NCBI RefSeq assembly: GCF_018613065.1
Contig: NZ_JAGGQW010000047.1
Coordinates: forward strand, 62,001-126,000
Reading direction: 5' to 3'
Length of the DNA: 64,000 nucleotides
From: Bacillus sp. ISL-7
Lineage (GTDB): Bacteria > Bacillota > Bacilli > Bacillales_B > DSM-18226
Shown: piece after piece, positions 35,268 through 43,020 of the stretch
Layout: every line of letters starts with the position of its first letter
How positions within the stretch are numbered: the first letter of the stretch is position 1
Position numbers and translations under genes: made by a program
The notes under the pieces: generated by a model
The model's input: the letters and a program-made list of their open reading frames with translations, nothing else
Database searches by the model: none
Told to the model about the DNA's origin: nothing

Positions 35268-36431
35268 ATGTTACCTAATGAAGAAATAAGAACTGTTAAA
35301 TGGTTTCTTTTATTTTTTTATATAATTCTTGTAGGTTATGATTTTTTCTATTACTATCTTTTCCCAGCCTTCATAGAACATGAAGCAGTGGGCCCGCCTA
35401 GTAAATTTTTTTATTTAACCTATATCCTTTTAATAATATTAATTCCAATAGCATATTATTTAAATAAGCGGAATAAGCAAGCCTCAATAAAATACGTATT
35501 TTTTATTAGCTATCTATTGGTTACTTTTATTGTGGATATCTTATCCTTCTATGGAAGGGGAGCATCTTACAAAAGTGGGAATTTAATAGAAGTGTTTTTA
35601 CTTTTATCGCTACCGCTTTTCCTTAGTAGAAGATATTTTTGGCTAGTAAGCTTAGGTGTTACGGCAAGATATTTACTCGTTGGTATTATATTAAAAACTT
35701 CTTATGTAATAATCCCAATTATTTTAATAGCTGTACTGTCTATCATGGCATTTTTTTTATTAGTTCGTTTTCAGGGATACGTAAAAGCGATAAGTACTTC
35801 ATACGACAAACAATTAGAAGGAATTGTAAAAGGTGTTATAGCTACTCTGGAGTTAAAGGATCCATATACTAAGGGACATAGTGAAAGAGTAGCCAGTTAT
35901 GCTTTGTTGTTAGCAAAGGAAATAGGTAAGCTTTCCAAAGATGAGCAAAAATCTTTTTATTATGCATGTTTATTACATGATATAGGAAAAGTTCATATCC
36001 CTGATCGTATTCTAATGAAACCAGGGAAGCTGACAAACGATGAATTTGAAATAATAAAATCACATCCAGTTGTTGGTGCTGAAGCAGTTGATAATGTCGA
36101 GGGGATTAAAGGTAGTCTTTCTGTCATTCGTTCGCATCATGAACGTTGGGATGGTAAAGGGTATCCTGATCAATTAAAAGGAGAAGAAATCCCCTTCCTT
36201 GCTAGAGTGGCTGCAGTTGCAGATGCTTTTGATGCAATGACATCTTCTCGATCTTATCGAGCAGCAATGCCAGTTGAAGTAGCCTATCAACGCATCATTG
36301 ACGGAAAAGGTTCCCAATTTGATCCTATGTTAGTGGAAGAATTCAAAAAGGTATATCCAGCATGGATTAAATTTCATAAAAAATATCCGTGGTTAAAAGA
36401 ATGGGAATTTCCTAAGGAGGTGGATTTATGA
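35268..36431 (+). CDS. Membrane HD-GYP domain phosphodiesterase-like protein
   Basis: About 387 residues. A six-helix membrane domain (GNLIEVFLLLSLPLFL, RRYFWLVSLG) matches the sensor of the preceding kinase. A full HD-GYP domain follows with LKDPYTKGHSERV, the metal-binding pair in LLHDIGK, and SHHERWDGKGYPD, so the HD and GYP motifs are intact. Such domains hydrolyse cyclic di-GMP. The likely start is ATG 35268 (GGAGGAG just upstream); in-frame starts at 35255, 35220 and a TTG at 35184 are alternatives. Its end carries the ribosome site and start of the next, 24-codon gene (ATGA overlap). Confidence 0.88.
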   Translation: MLPNEEIRTVKWFLLFFYIILVGYDFFYYYLFPAFIEHEAVGPPSKFFYLTYILLIILIPIAYYLNKRNKQASIKYVFFISYLLVTFIVDILSFYGRGASYKSGNLIEVFLLLSLPLFLSRRYFWLVSLGVTARYLLVGIILKTSYVIIPIILIAVLSIMAFFLLVRFQGYVKAISTSYDKQLEGIVKGVIATLELKDPYTKGHSERVASYALLLAKEIGKLSKDEQKSFYYACLLHDIGKVHIPDRILMKPGKLTNDEFEIIKSHPVVGAEAVDNVEGIKGSLSVIRSHHERWDGKGYPDQLKGEEIPFLARVAAVADAFDAMTSSRSYRAAMPVEVAYQRIIDGKGSQFDPMLVEEFKKVYPAWIKFHKKYPWLKEWEFPKEVDL

Positions 36432-36502
36432 AAATCCGTAAACTGAAAAAGGTAAAAACAACTTGCTGGTGGTGTCAATTTGTTCCTGGTTGGAAAGGTT
36501 AA
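36428..36502 (+). CDS. 24-residue Cys-Trp-Trp-Cys peptide: candidate signalling/RiPP precursor or leader peptide
   Basis: A short gene too small for standard calling. It starts with the ATG of an ATGA overlap with the HD-GYP stop and has a near-perfect ribosome site, AAGGAGGTG, 5 bases upstream. The first ten residues are strongly basic (Lys and Arg at 2, 4, 5, 7, 8 and 10); the second half carries CWWC at residues 13-16 followed by QFVPGW and a basic end. A terminator starts three bases after the stop. The next gene is a PqqD-like/M50 membrane protease. The layout suits a precursor peptide with a basic leader and an aromatic, Cys-containing core. A Trp/Cys-codon leader peptide controlling read-through is the main alternative. 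Confidence 0.6.
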   Translation: MKIRKLKKVKTTCWWCQFVPGWKG

Positions 36503-36504
36503 AA

Positions 36505-36537
36505 AAGGATGCTAGCGAAAAGCTAGCATCCTTTCTT
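36505..36537 (+). terminator. Strong terminator directly after the CWWC peptide
   Basis: A 12-bp perfect stem (AAGGATGCTAGC / GCTAGCATCCTT) with a 5-base loop and a short T run. It begins three bases after the peptide stop and ends just before the protease gene. Protease expression therefore needs read-through or a separate promoter, and a ribosome at the peptide stop codon would cover the left arm. Confidence 0.85.
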
Positions 36538-36568
36538 AATGATAAAATATGAGATAAAGGGTGTTAAT

Positions 36569-37750
36569 ATGAACCTAACACTTCATTCACGTCTTTTGCT
36601 GGTCCCAGTCAATATTCGCAAGGATAAAAAACATTATATCGTTGAAGATATTGCATTAGGCGAGTTTTATGAGATGCCGAGGGTTTGTATTGATGCAATC
36701 CATTTAATCAACAATGGTGGGTCGATAGAGGAAATTGAACGGGTGCTTAAAGATAAATATCCTAATGATGAAGTAGATATACTTGATTTTGCCGAACAAT
36801 TACTAATTATGGGCTTGATAGGTGAAGTTGATGGTGTAAAAGTTGAATTGAAGGAAAAGAAAAAGAAAGACTTAGGCCTTTTATGGATTTCACCAAAGAT
36901 CGGGGAGTTTTTCTTTAATAAGGCTGCATACCTTGTTTATATCACTTTATTGCTAGTTAATGTGTTTATCCTTCTATCCCATCCAAGTTTATTTCCGCAT
37001 TATAAGGATTTGTTTGTTTTTGATTTAATGATTTTGAACATCCCGACTTGGATGGTAATTACGATTATCCTTGTCTTTATTCATGAGTTTGGCCACATAT
37101 TAGCGATGAGGGCTCAAAGTCTTCCTACTAAGCTGGAGGTCGGGCATCGATTAATACTTGTTGTCCTTGAGACTGATATGTCTTCGGTTTGGAAACTTCC
37201 TTCTAATAAGCGGAATGTTTTATTTCTGGCGGGTCTTTGCTTTGATACACTTATTCTTTCATGCGCATTAATTAGCCATCTAATTTTTACAAATGGGTCA
37301 GAGATTTTCCTGGGTGTTATGAATGTAGTGGTCTTGGATACATTTATTCGAATGGTTTACCAAGGCTTCATTTATATGAAAACCGATTTATATTACGTAA
37401 TTGAAAACGTATCGGGCTGCTATAACTTAATGGAAAATGCTCAGAAAGCGATAAGGAAGAAGCTTTCATTTCTCAACTCACCATCAATACAAGAGGTTGT
37501 TTTTGAAGGAGAAAAAAAGATCGTTTTTTTATATTCAATCTTTTATTTTGTCGGAGTCATACTGACAGTTAGCATATATACATTTTTTTATGTCCCCCAA
37601 TTATTATTTGCATGGAAAAGAATTCTTCCTGGCTTTTCCAAAGGACCGTCCTCGCTTCCATTCTGGGATGCAATACTTTTTACCTTGCAAATACTAATTG
37701 GTTTATTACTTCTTCTATATTCCTGGCGAAAAAAGTACACTCAAAAATAG
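36569..37750 (+). CDS. PqqD-like domain fused to M50-type membrane metalloprotease
   Basis: A 393-residue protein. Residues about 5-90 look like a PqqD/RiPP-recognition winged helix (AIHLINNGGSIEEIERVLKD, then FAEQLLIMGLIGEV). A charged linker is followed by six or so membrane helices. The zinc motif HEFGH is at about residues 172-176 in a helix; a second conserved segment, MKTDLYYVIENVSGCYNL, fits the Asp-ligand region of 'peptide zinc metalloproteases' such as B. subtilis YydH. These proteases mature or secrete ribosomal peptides. ATG 36569 (AAAGGGTG 7 bases upstream) is preferred over ATG 36539. The adjacent CWWC peptide is the obvious candidate substrate. Confidence 0.8.
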   Translation: MNLTLHSRLLLVPVNIRKDKKHYIVEDIALGEFYEMPRVCIDAIHLINNGGSIEEIERVLKDKYPNDEVDILDFAEQLLIMGLIGEVDGVKVELKEKKKKDLGLLWISPKIGEFFFNKAAYLVYITLLLVNVFILLSHPSLFPHYKDLFVFDLMILNIPTWMVITIILVFIHEFGHILAMRAQSLPTKLEVGHRLILVVLETDMSSVWKLPSNKRNVLFLAGLCFDTLILSCALISHLIFTNGSEIFLGVMNVVVLDTFIRMVYQGFIYMKTDLYYVIENVSGCYNLMENAQKAIRKKLSFLNSPSIQEVVFEGEKKIVFLYSIFYFVGVILTVSIYTFFYVPQLLFAWKRILPGFSKGPSSLPFWDAILFTLQILIGLLLLLYSWRKKYTQK

Positions 37751-37767
37751 ATCACATTACTATATGT

Positions 37768-37781
37768 GACAAACATTTGTC
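37768..37781. promoter_or_regulatory. Short perfect palindrome, possible operator
   Basis: GACAAACATTTGTC (6-bp arms) lies 18 bases after the protease stop and upstream of the decayed redox operon. It could be a redox-regulator site, but this is only a guess. Confidence 0.25.
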
Positions 37782-37840
37782 TAAAATAACATTTCTAAGG
37801 GTTTTTCCCTTTCATGATAGGGGAACTCACTGATATTTAT

Positions 37841-37895
37841 AACACCACCGTTTTTCTTACAATGAGAGTAAGAAAAACGGTGGTGTTATTTTTTA
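37841..37895. terminator. Very strong terminator between the protease gene and the decayed redox operon
   Basis: A 20-bp perfect stem starting AACACCACCGTTTTTCTTAC, with a short loop and a T run. Confidence 0.85.
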
Positions 37896-37909
37896 GGAGG
37901 GACTAGAGG

Positions 37910-38144
37910 ATGCAATCAAATATTGCCACAAATAAAAAAACAGGAAGCTCGGTCAATGATGCCTTTGCTTCACATTTTGCTAAATCAATGTTTTTAGCTA
38001 TTGCTGGACTGGCCATTTTAATTTTTATTGGCACAAGAATGTTCACGCATGTTGACTTGAATCTTTATGGATATATGGTCGGAACAATCGTCTTTATCGG
38101 TGGATTTTTCTACCGCTTTATTGCTTGGGGCGAGAGACCACCGA
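37910..38144 (+). pseudogene. 5' part of a small membrane protein gene, fused by deletion
   Basis: About 78 codons of a two-helix membrane protein, with a good ribosome site (AGGAGGGACTAGAGG before ATG). It runs through MFTHVDLNLYGYMVGT to YRFIAWGERPP. The reading then breaks into unrelated sequence that matches the end of a molybdopterin oxidoreductase. It was probably the first gene of an anaerobic redox operon, joined to downstream sequence by a deletion. Confidence 0.6.
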
Positions 38145-38250
38145 GTATTTGTTCCCTACCATTTTGGTCACGATAAATCTATTAATCTATTAACGATTGC
38201 AGCGCTTGATCCTATGTCACGGATGCCGGAATTCAAAGCGTGTGCCGCTC
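38145..38250 (+). pseudogene. C-terminal scrap of a molybdopterin oxidoreductase catalytic subunit
   Basis: In one frame this reads FVPYHFGHDKSINLLTIAAL followed by DPMSRMPEFKACA. The pattern (V)P(Y/F)HFG...NxLT...ALDP.S..PEFK.CAV is the standard end of DmsA/NarB-type molybdopterin oxidoreductases. Only about 35 codons remain, and both borders are in the wrong frame for their neighbours. Confidence 0.65.
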
Positions 38251-38764
38251 GTGTTTGGCGGCTTGTACGCAGTGCGGAGGGCATGAGGAACGTAACCGTA
38301 ACTATGTTTACGATGTGAATCCGCTTGTTAACCGTCAAACGATGCTCTGATGTGTCTTCACTGTGTGAATCCAGCTTGTGCAAGAAGCTGTCCAGCCCAG
38401 CCCAGGCGATCCAAATCCATGAAACAGGTGCCGTTCTTTCGGCTCTAGTGGAAAAGTGCATTGGCTGCCAAAATTGTACCATTGCTTGCCCGTATGGAAT
38501 ACCGAATTTGATACAGAGCAAAATTTAATGTACAAGTGCGATCTTTGTATCGACCGTACAAAGGATGGCATCCCGCCAATGTGTGCAAGTGTTTGCCCGT
38601 CTAATACATTACAATGGCTGACAGATGAAGAAATTGAAGCGAAACAAAAGCAATTTAACTTAGATAATGGTAAATGGGTAACAAGTACGCCTTATTTAGA
38701 AGGCGAAACAAATGTAAAAGTGAATCTTCCTGGTATTCTTCAGGGCGTCACTATATTGTTTTAG
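38240..38764 (+). pseudogene. Decayed 4Fe-4S electron-transfer subunit (DmsB/NrfC-like)
   Basis: Reading through frame changes gives one ferredoxin-like subunit: CRSCLAACTQCGGHEERN, DVNPLVNRQTM, MCLHCVNPACARSCPAQ, VEKCIGCQNCTIACPYGI, MYKCDLCIDRTKDGIPP and MCASVCPSNTLQWL, with the four-cluster Cys spacing of DmsB. At least three indels are needed: near 38348, a five-base duplication at about 38393-38402 (CCCAG repeated) and one missing base near 38503. The N-terminus is missing. It is a clear pseudogene. Confidence 0.85.
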
Positions 38765-38775
38765 GAGGGATTCGC

Positions 38776-38847
38776 ATGACAGATAAAAATAATAAAATCC
38801 CGTTCAAAGAACTTATCTTAGAAGTACCCTTCTCTATTATAGAATAG
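38776..38847 (+). pseudogene. Truncated start of the next gene in the redox operon
   Basis: ATG with ribosome site AGGAGGG begins 12 bases after the FeS remnant. Only 23 codons follow before TAG, with the text KIPFKELILEVPFSI. In comparable operons the next gene is a membrane anchor or a maturation chaperone, but too little remains to decide. A terminator follows at once. Confidence 0.5.
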
Positions 38848-38849
38848 AA

Positions 38850-38883
38850 AAAGAACCAGGCAATGTTTTGCGCCTGGTTCTTT
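38850..38883. terminator. Bidirectional terminator between the redox remnant and glnS
   Basis: AAAGAACCAGGC / GCCTGGTTCTTT, a 12-bp perfect stem. Confidence 0.85.
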
Positions 38884-38887
38884 ACTG

Positions 38888-40543
38888 TTATATTTTAAAA
38901 GAACTTTTTAAGGAAACAATCCTGTTAAATACTAACTTATCGACTGTCGTTTCTTTGGGATCGACGTTGAAGTAACCGTGTCTAAAGAATTGGAATTTTT
39001 CCTGCGGTCTGCTTTCCTTCATGTTTGGTTCTACAAAACCTTGTAACACCTCAAGTGAATGTGGATTAACGTTATCAAGGAAGGATTTTTCAGCCCCGTC
39101 AGCTTCATCAGCTGTATCCAAAATAAGCGGCTCATAAAGTCGGAATTCAGCAGGAACTGCATGGGCTGCTTCCACCCAATGAATGGTTCCTTTTACTTTT
39201 CTGCCTGTAAAACCTGTACCACTTTTTGTTTCAGGGTCATAGGTACAGCGCAGTTCGACGACCTTACCATTTGGATCTTTGACAACCTCTTCACATTTAA
39301 TGAAATAAGCGTTTTTAAGGCGGACCTCATTGCCTGGGAATAGACGGAAATATTTCTTAGGTGGTTCCTCCATGAAGTCGTCTTGTTCAATATAGATTTC
39401 ACGAGAGAATGGAATTTTCCTTGATCCCATCTCAGGATTTTCTGAATTGACTTCGGCATCAAGCAATTCAATTTGTCCTTCTGGATAATTCGTGATGACT
39501 ACCTTTAATGGGTTGATTACACCCATGGTACGAGGTGCTTTTAATTTCAAATCTTCACGGACAAAATGTTCAAGCATTTGTGAATCAACTGCACCTGAAC
39601 CCTTATGAACGCCAGTTTCACTGACAAAAGCACGAATCGATTCTGGTGTAAATCCTTTTCTTCTCATCCCGGAAATCGTCGGCATACGCGGATCATCCCA
39701 GCCATCAACAAATCCCTCGTCAACCAATTGCTTCAGCTTTCGTTTACTCATCACAGTATTGGTTACATTTAAGCGACCAAATTCAATTTGTTGTGGGATG
39801 CTTTCCATTTCACAGTTTTCAACAATCCAATTATAAAGGGGGCGTTGATCCTCAAATTCAATCGTACAGATCGAATGAGTTACCCCTTCAATCGCATCTT
39901 CGAGTGGATGAGCAAATGCGTACATCGGATAAATACACCATTTATCGCCCGTGTTATGATGTGTTGCATGAGCAATACGGTAAATAACAGGATCACGTAA
40001 ATTAATATTTGGTGATGACATATCAATCTTTGCCCGCAGGACCTTTTGACCGTTGTCGTACATACCATTTCGCATATTTTCAAATAATTCAAGGTTTTCT
40101 TCTATGGAGCGATCGCGATAGGGGCTATTTTTGCCGGGCGCGGTAAGTGTTCCACGGTATTCACGAATTTCATCCGCTGAAAGGTCATCAACATAGGCTA
40201 ATCCTTTTTTTATTAAAAGAACCGCTCTCCTAAACATTTCTTCAAAATAATTCGATGCAAATAGTAAGTTATCCCATTCAAAGCCTAACCATTTTACATC
40301 TTCTTTGATCGAATTTACATATTCGATATCTTCCTTTAATGGATTCGTATCGTCAAAGCGTAAATTGGTAAGCCCGTTAAATTCATCTGCCAAGCCGAAG
40401 TTGATTACAATCGATTTTGCATGTCCGATATGTAAATAACCGTTTGGCTCTGGCGGGAACCGAGTGACGATTTTGTTGTGCTTTCCGGACTCCAAATCTT
40501 TTATCATAATATCTTTAATAAAATTTGATGTATGATTTTCCAC
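38888..40543 (-). CDS. glnS: Glutaminyl-tRNA synthetase
   Basis: A full-length class I synthetase, about 551 residues, charging tRNA-Gln with glutamine in the cytosol. Signatures: [17 protein letters not shown] (HIGH motif), DDTNPLKED, and [11 protein letters not shown] (the KMSKS-equivalent MSKRK), plus the GlnRS-specific C-terminal beta-barrel domains. It lacks the features of GluRS. GTG 40543 is preferred (AAAGAGG 9 bases upstream) over TTG 40552. No T-box leader is visible. Most bacilli lack GlnRS and make Gln-tRNA by GatCAB transamidation, so the gene probably arrived by transfer. Confidence 0.95.
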   Translation of the reverse strand: MENHTSNFIKDIMIKDLESGKHNKIVTRFPPEPNGYLHIGHAKSIVINFGLADEFNGLTNLRFDDTNPLKEDIEYVNSIKEDVKWLGFEWDNLLFASNYFEEMFRRAVLLIKKGLAYVDDLSADEIREYRGTLTAPGKNSPYRDRSIEENLELFENMRNGMYDNGQKVLRAKIDMSSPNINLRDPVIYRIAHATHHNTGDKWCIYPMYAFAHPLEDAIEGVTHSICTIEFEDQRPLYNWIVENCEMESIPQQIEFGRLNVTNTVMSKRKLKQLVDEGFVDGWDDPRMPTISGMRRKGFTPESIRAFVSETGVHKGSGAVDSQMLEHFVREDLKLKAPRTMGVINPLKVVITNYPEGQIELLDAEVNSENPEMGSRKIPFSREIYIEQDDFMEEPPKKYFRLFPGNEVRLKNAYFIKCEEVVKDPNGKVVELRCTYDPETKSGTGFTGRKVKGTIHWVEAAHAVPAEFRLYEPLILDTADEADGAEKSFLDNVNPHSLEVLQGFVEPNMKESRPQEKFQFFRHGYFNVDPKETTVDKLVFNRIVSLKSSFKI

Positions 40544-40743
40544 CCTTTTCAACCTCTTTCATTCTTAACTACTACTTTATAAATAACATAAATACTGATA
40601 TTTTTCCATTGTTCCCTACAATTCATGTGAAAAACACACATAAAATGGAATGTTTGCTCATTTTTTTTGAAATTCGGAATTGGCAAGTGTGGTTGAAAAA
40701 GACTACAATAGTTTCTTGAAGATATAAAGGAAGGGGAAGTACA

Positions 40744-41730
40744 ATGATTAACTTCGGTACAGTCGGAACAGGGTGGATTACTGAATCCTTTATCCAAGCA
40801 GCACAACTTAGCGGTCAATGGCAATTAACAAGTGTCTATTCCAGAACAGAGGACAAAGCGAAACAATTTGCAGATACATATAACGTTCCTAATTTTTATA
40901 CAGATCTAGAGGAGATGGCGTCAACTTCTGAAATAGAAGCTGTATACATAGCATCGCCAAATTCAGTCCATTTTGACCAGACACTAATGTTTTTGAAAAA
41001 TAAGAAACACGTGATCTGCGAAAAACCGATATTTTCAAATAGTGCAGAGTTGGCGAAGGCATACCAGACAGCGGCGGAAAATGGGGTTTATTTATTTGAA
41101 GCAATTCGAAATGTGCATACCCCTAATTTCAAAATATTAAAGGACAAGCTCCCTATGGTAGGGGAGTTGCGAAGTACCATGTTACCATACATGAAATATT
41201 CCTCCCGTTATGATTTATTTTTACAAGGGGAGGAACCAAATATTTTTTCTGCTACCTATTCTGGCGGCGCACTTGTTGATTTAGGTGTTTATCCACTCTA
41301 TTTAGCCGTCGGGTTGTTTGGTGAGCCCAAGCAGGTAACCTATCACCCGGTCCTCCTCCGCAGCGGTGTGGATGGAAGTGGAACACTTGTGTTAACGTAT
41401 GACGATTTTGTCTGTACAATCCTTTGTTCGAAAATATCTCATTCGGAATTACCGTGTGAAATACATGGAGAAAAGGGAACCTTTGTCCTCGAAGATGCGG
41501 CCCCGATTTCAAAAATAACCTTGGTTGACAACCGTGGAATAGAGAGCGAAATCTTGAGTGTCGAACTAGAAGAACAAAACATGATTTATGAATGTGAAAA
41601 TATTGCCAGGATTATTGAAACCGAAAATGATCAAGAATATCAGGAATTGAAAAGTTGGAGCGAAATTGTCCTTCGAATCACAGAAGAAGCAAGAAGACAA
41701 AATAATATTTTATTTGCTTCAGAAAAATAG
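40744..41730 (+). CDS. Gfo/Idh/MocA family NAD(P)-dependent oxidoreductase
   Basis: A 328-residue dehydrogenase. The Rossmann start is FGTVGTGWITESFIQAA, the conserved lysine motif is HVICEKPIFSN, and the C-terminal beta-sheet domain has GGALVDLGVYPLYLAVGLFG. The family oxidises or reduces sugars and related polyols. It is a single-gene unit with ribosome site AAGGAAGGGGAAG and a following terminator; the substrate is unknown. Confidence 0.9.
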   Translation: MINFGTVGTGWITESFIQAAQLSGQWQLTSVYSRTEDKAKQFADTYNVPNFYTDLEEMASTSEIEAVYIASPNSVHFDQTLMFLKNKKHVICEKPIFSNSAELAKAYQTAAENGVYLFEAIRNVHTPNFKILKDKLPMVGELRSTMLPYMKYSSRYDLFLQGEEPNIFSATYSGGALVDLGVYPLYLAVGLFGEPKQVTYHPVLLRSGVDGSGTLVLTYDDFVCTILCSKISHSELPCEIHGEKGTFVLEDAAPISKITLVDNRGIESEILSVELEEQNMIYECENIARIIETENDQEYQELKSWSEIVLRITEEARRQNNILFASEK

Positions 41731-41741
41731 AAACAAAAACG

Positions 41742-41766
41742 GGCCAGGGGATACATCCTCTGGCCT
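41742..41766 (+). terminator. Terminator of the Gfo/Idh/MocA gene
   Basis: GGCCAGGGGAT / ATCCTCTGGCC stem with one mismatch and a moderate T content after it. Confidence 0.65.
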
Positions 41767-41924
41767 TGTCTTATGGGGTTTTCTTAATGGTATTGAACTT
41801 AATTGACGTTTTAAAGAATGGTTTTGTGAACTCTTTATGAATTCAATATTCTTAATGACTTTTATCACATTCCATGCATTGAATGTTTTTTATAGTTGAT
41901 GTAACAGGATTGGAGGAAACCCTT

Positions 41925-42938
41925 ATGAAGTCAAAAGCGTGGTATATGAAACAGATGAAACGTAAGCCTGTGCAAATGACAAGATATACTGTTCAGGGCT
42001 TGTTTCTGCTGTTTTTACTATATATTGGTTTGCAGTTTTATCAATTTTATTTGCATTTTGAAACCCTCGGAAAAACCCCTTTCGTTGAACGGCCATCTGC
42101 GGTCGAAGGGTTTTTGCCAATCAGCGGCTTGGTCGCCTTAAAGGTATGGCTGACGAGTGGAGAGTTCGATGTGATTCATCCTGCGGGCCTGATTTTACTA
42201 GCATTTTTTGTAGGTGCAGGAATTATTCTTCGTAAGTCGTTCTGCAGCTGGATATGTCCTGTTGGAACATTTAGTGAAATGATTGGCTGGTTTGGCAGAA
42301 AGATGTTTAAAAGGAATTTTGAAATTCCACGATGGGTAACTTGGCTTTTAACACCTATTAAATACTTATTGATGCTCTTTTTTGTCCTAATGGTTGTTCA
42401 AATGCCTGCTTTTACTGCTAAAAGCTTTCTCGAGGAGCCGTATAATAAGGTCTCTGATGTGAAAATGCTTCTTTTATTCACAAATCTTGGCGGCTTTGCC
42501 TTGAAGTTTATTATTGTGATCTTCCTCTTGTCGTTATTCTTTAGAAACTTTTGGTGCCGCTTCCTCTGTCCGTACGGTGCATTAATTGGTCTTGGAAGTA
42601 TCTTTAGGATTACAAAAATTGAGCGGAATGAAGATACTTGTACAAACTGCGAAATGTGTACAAAGGTTTGTCCGCAACGATTAAAGGTACATAAGGTGGA
42701 GACTATAAATTCTCTTAATTGTTCAGCATGTATGTCCTGTGTAGAGGCATGCCCCGTAAAAGACACACTCAACATGACGGTTGCGCGTAAAAAGGTGAAT
42801 AAATGGTTTGTACCAGTTACCTTCTTCGTGCTGTTTTTCGTTATTATTACTTTTGCAAAAATAACAGGTCACTGGGATTCAATCATCTCCTATGAAGAAT
42901 GGAAACAACTAATCCCAGAAGCCAAAAACATAAAATAA
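41925..42938 (+). CDS. NapH/NosR-type 4Fe-4S membrane protein
   Basis: A 337-residue membrane protein of the FixG/NapH/NosR C-terminal group. It has about five helices, two cytoplasmic CxxxCP motifs (SFCSWICPVGTF, FWCRFLCPYGAL) and two [4Fe-4S] ferredoxin motifs (CTNCEMCTKVCPQ, CSACMSCVEACPV). Such proteins pass electrons between quinol and redox enzymes. Its usual partner enzyme may have been the molybdopterin oxidoreductase whose remnants lie 3 kb upstream. ATG 41925 is chosen because GGAGG lies 8 bases before it; the in-frame ATG at 41883 is upstream of that site. Confidence 0.85.
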   Translation: MKSKAWYMKQMKRKPVQMTRYTVQGLFLLFLLYIGLQFYQFYLHFETLGKTPFVERPSAVEGFLPISGLVALKVWLTSGEFDVIHPAGLILLAFFVGAGIILRKSFCSWICPVGTFSEMIGWFGRKMFKRNFEIPRWVTWLLTPIKYLLMLFFVLMVVQMPAFTAKSFLEEPYNKVSDVKMLLLFTNLGGFALKFIIVIFLLSLFFRNFWCRFLCPYGALIGLGSIFRITKIERNEDTCTNCEMCTKVCPQRLKVHKVETINSLNCSACMSCVEACPVKDTLNMTVARKKVNKWFVPVTFFVLFFVIITFAKITGHWDSIISYEEWKQLIPEAKNIK

Positions 42939-43020
42939 TTAGCGGTGTTTTCCCGTATAAGTGTTAAACACATAGCCCACTTTTCATCATATAAATATAG
43001 AAAACTAAAATGGGTGAGTT

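Noticed and set aside
40553..40743. T-box leader for glnS
   Set aside because: No T-box core (GGTGGnACCGCG), specifier-loop structure or terminator/antiterminator pair in the upstream region.
41820..41924. FNR or ResD site upstream of the NapH-type gene
   Set aside because: TTTGTGAAC and TTTATGAAT resemble ResD half-sites, but no TGTGA-N6-TCACA palindrome exists and AT-rich chance matches are likely.
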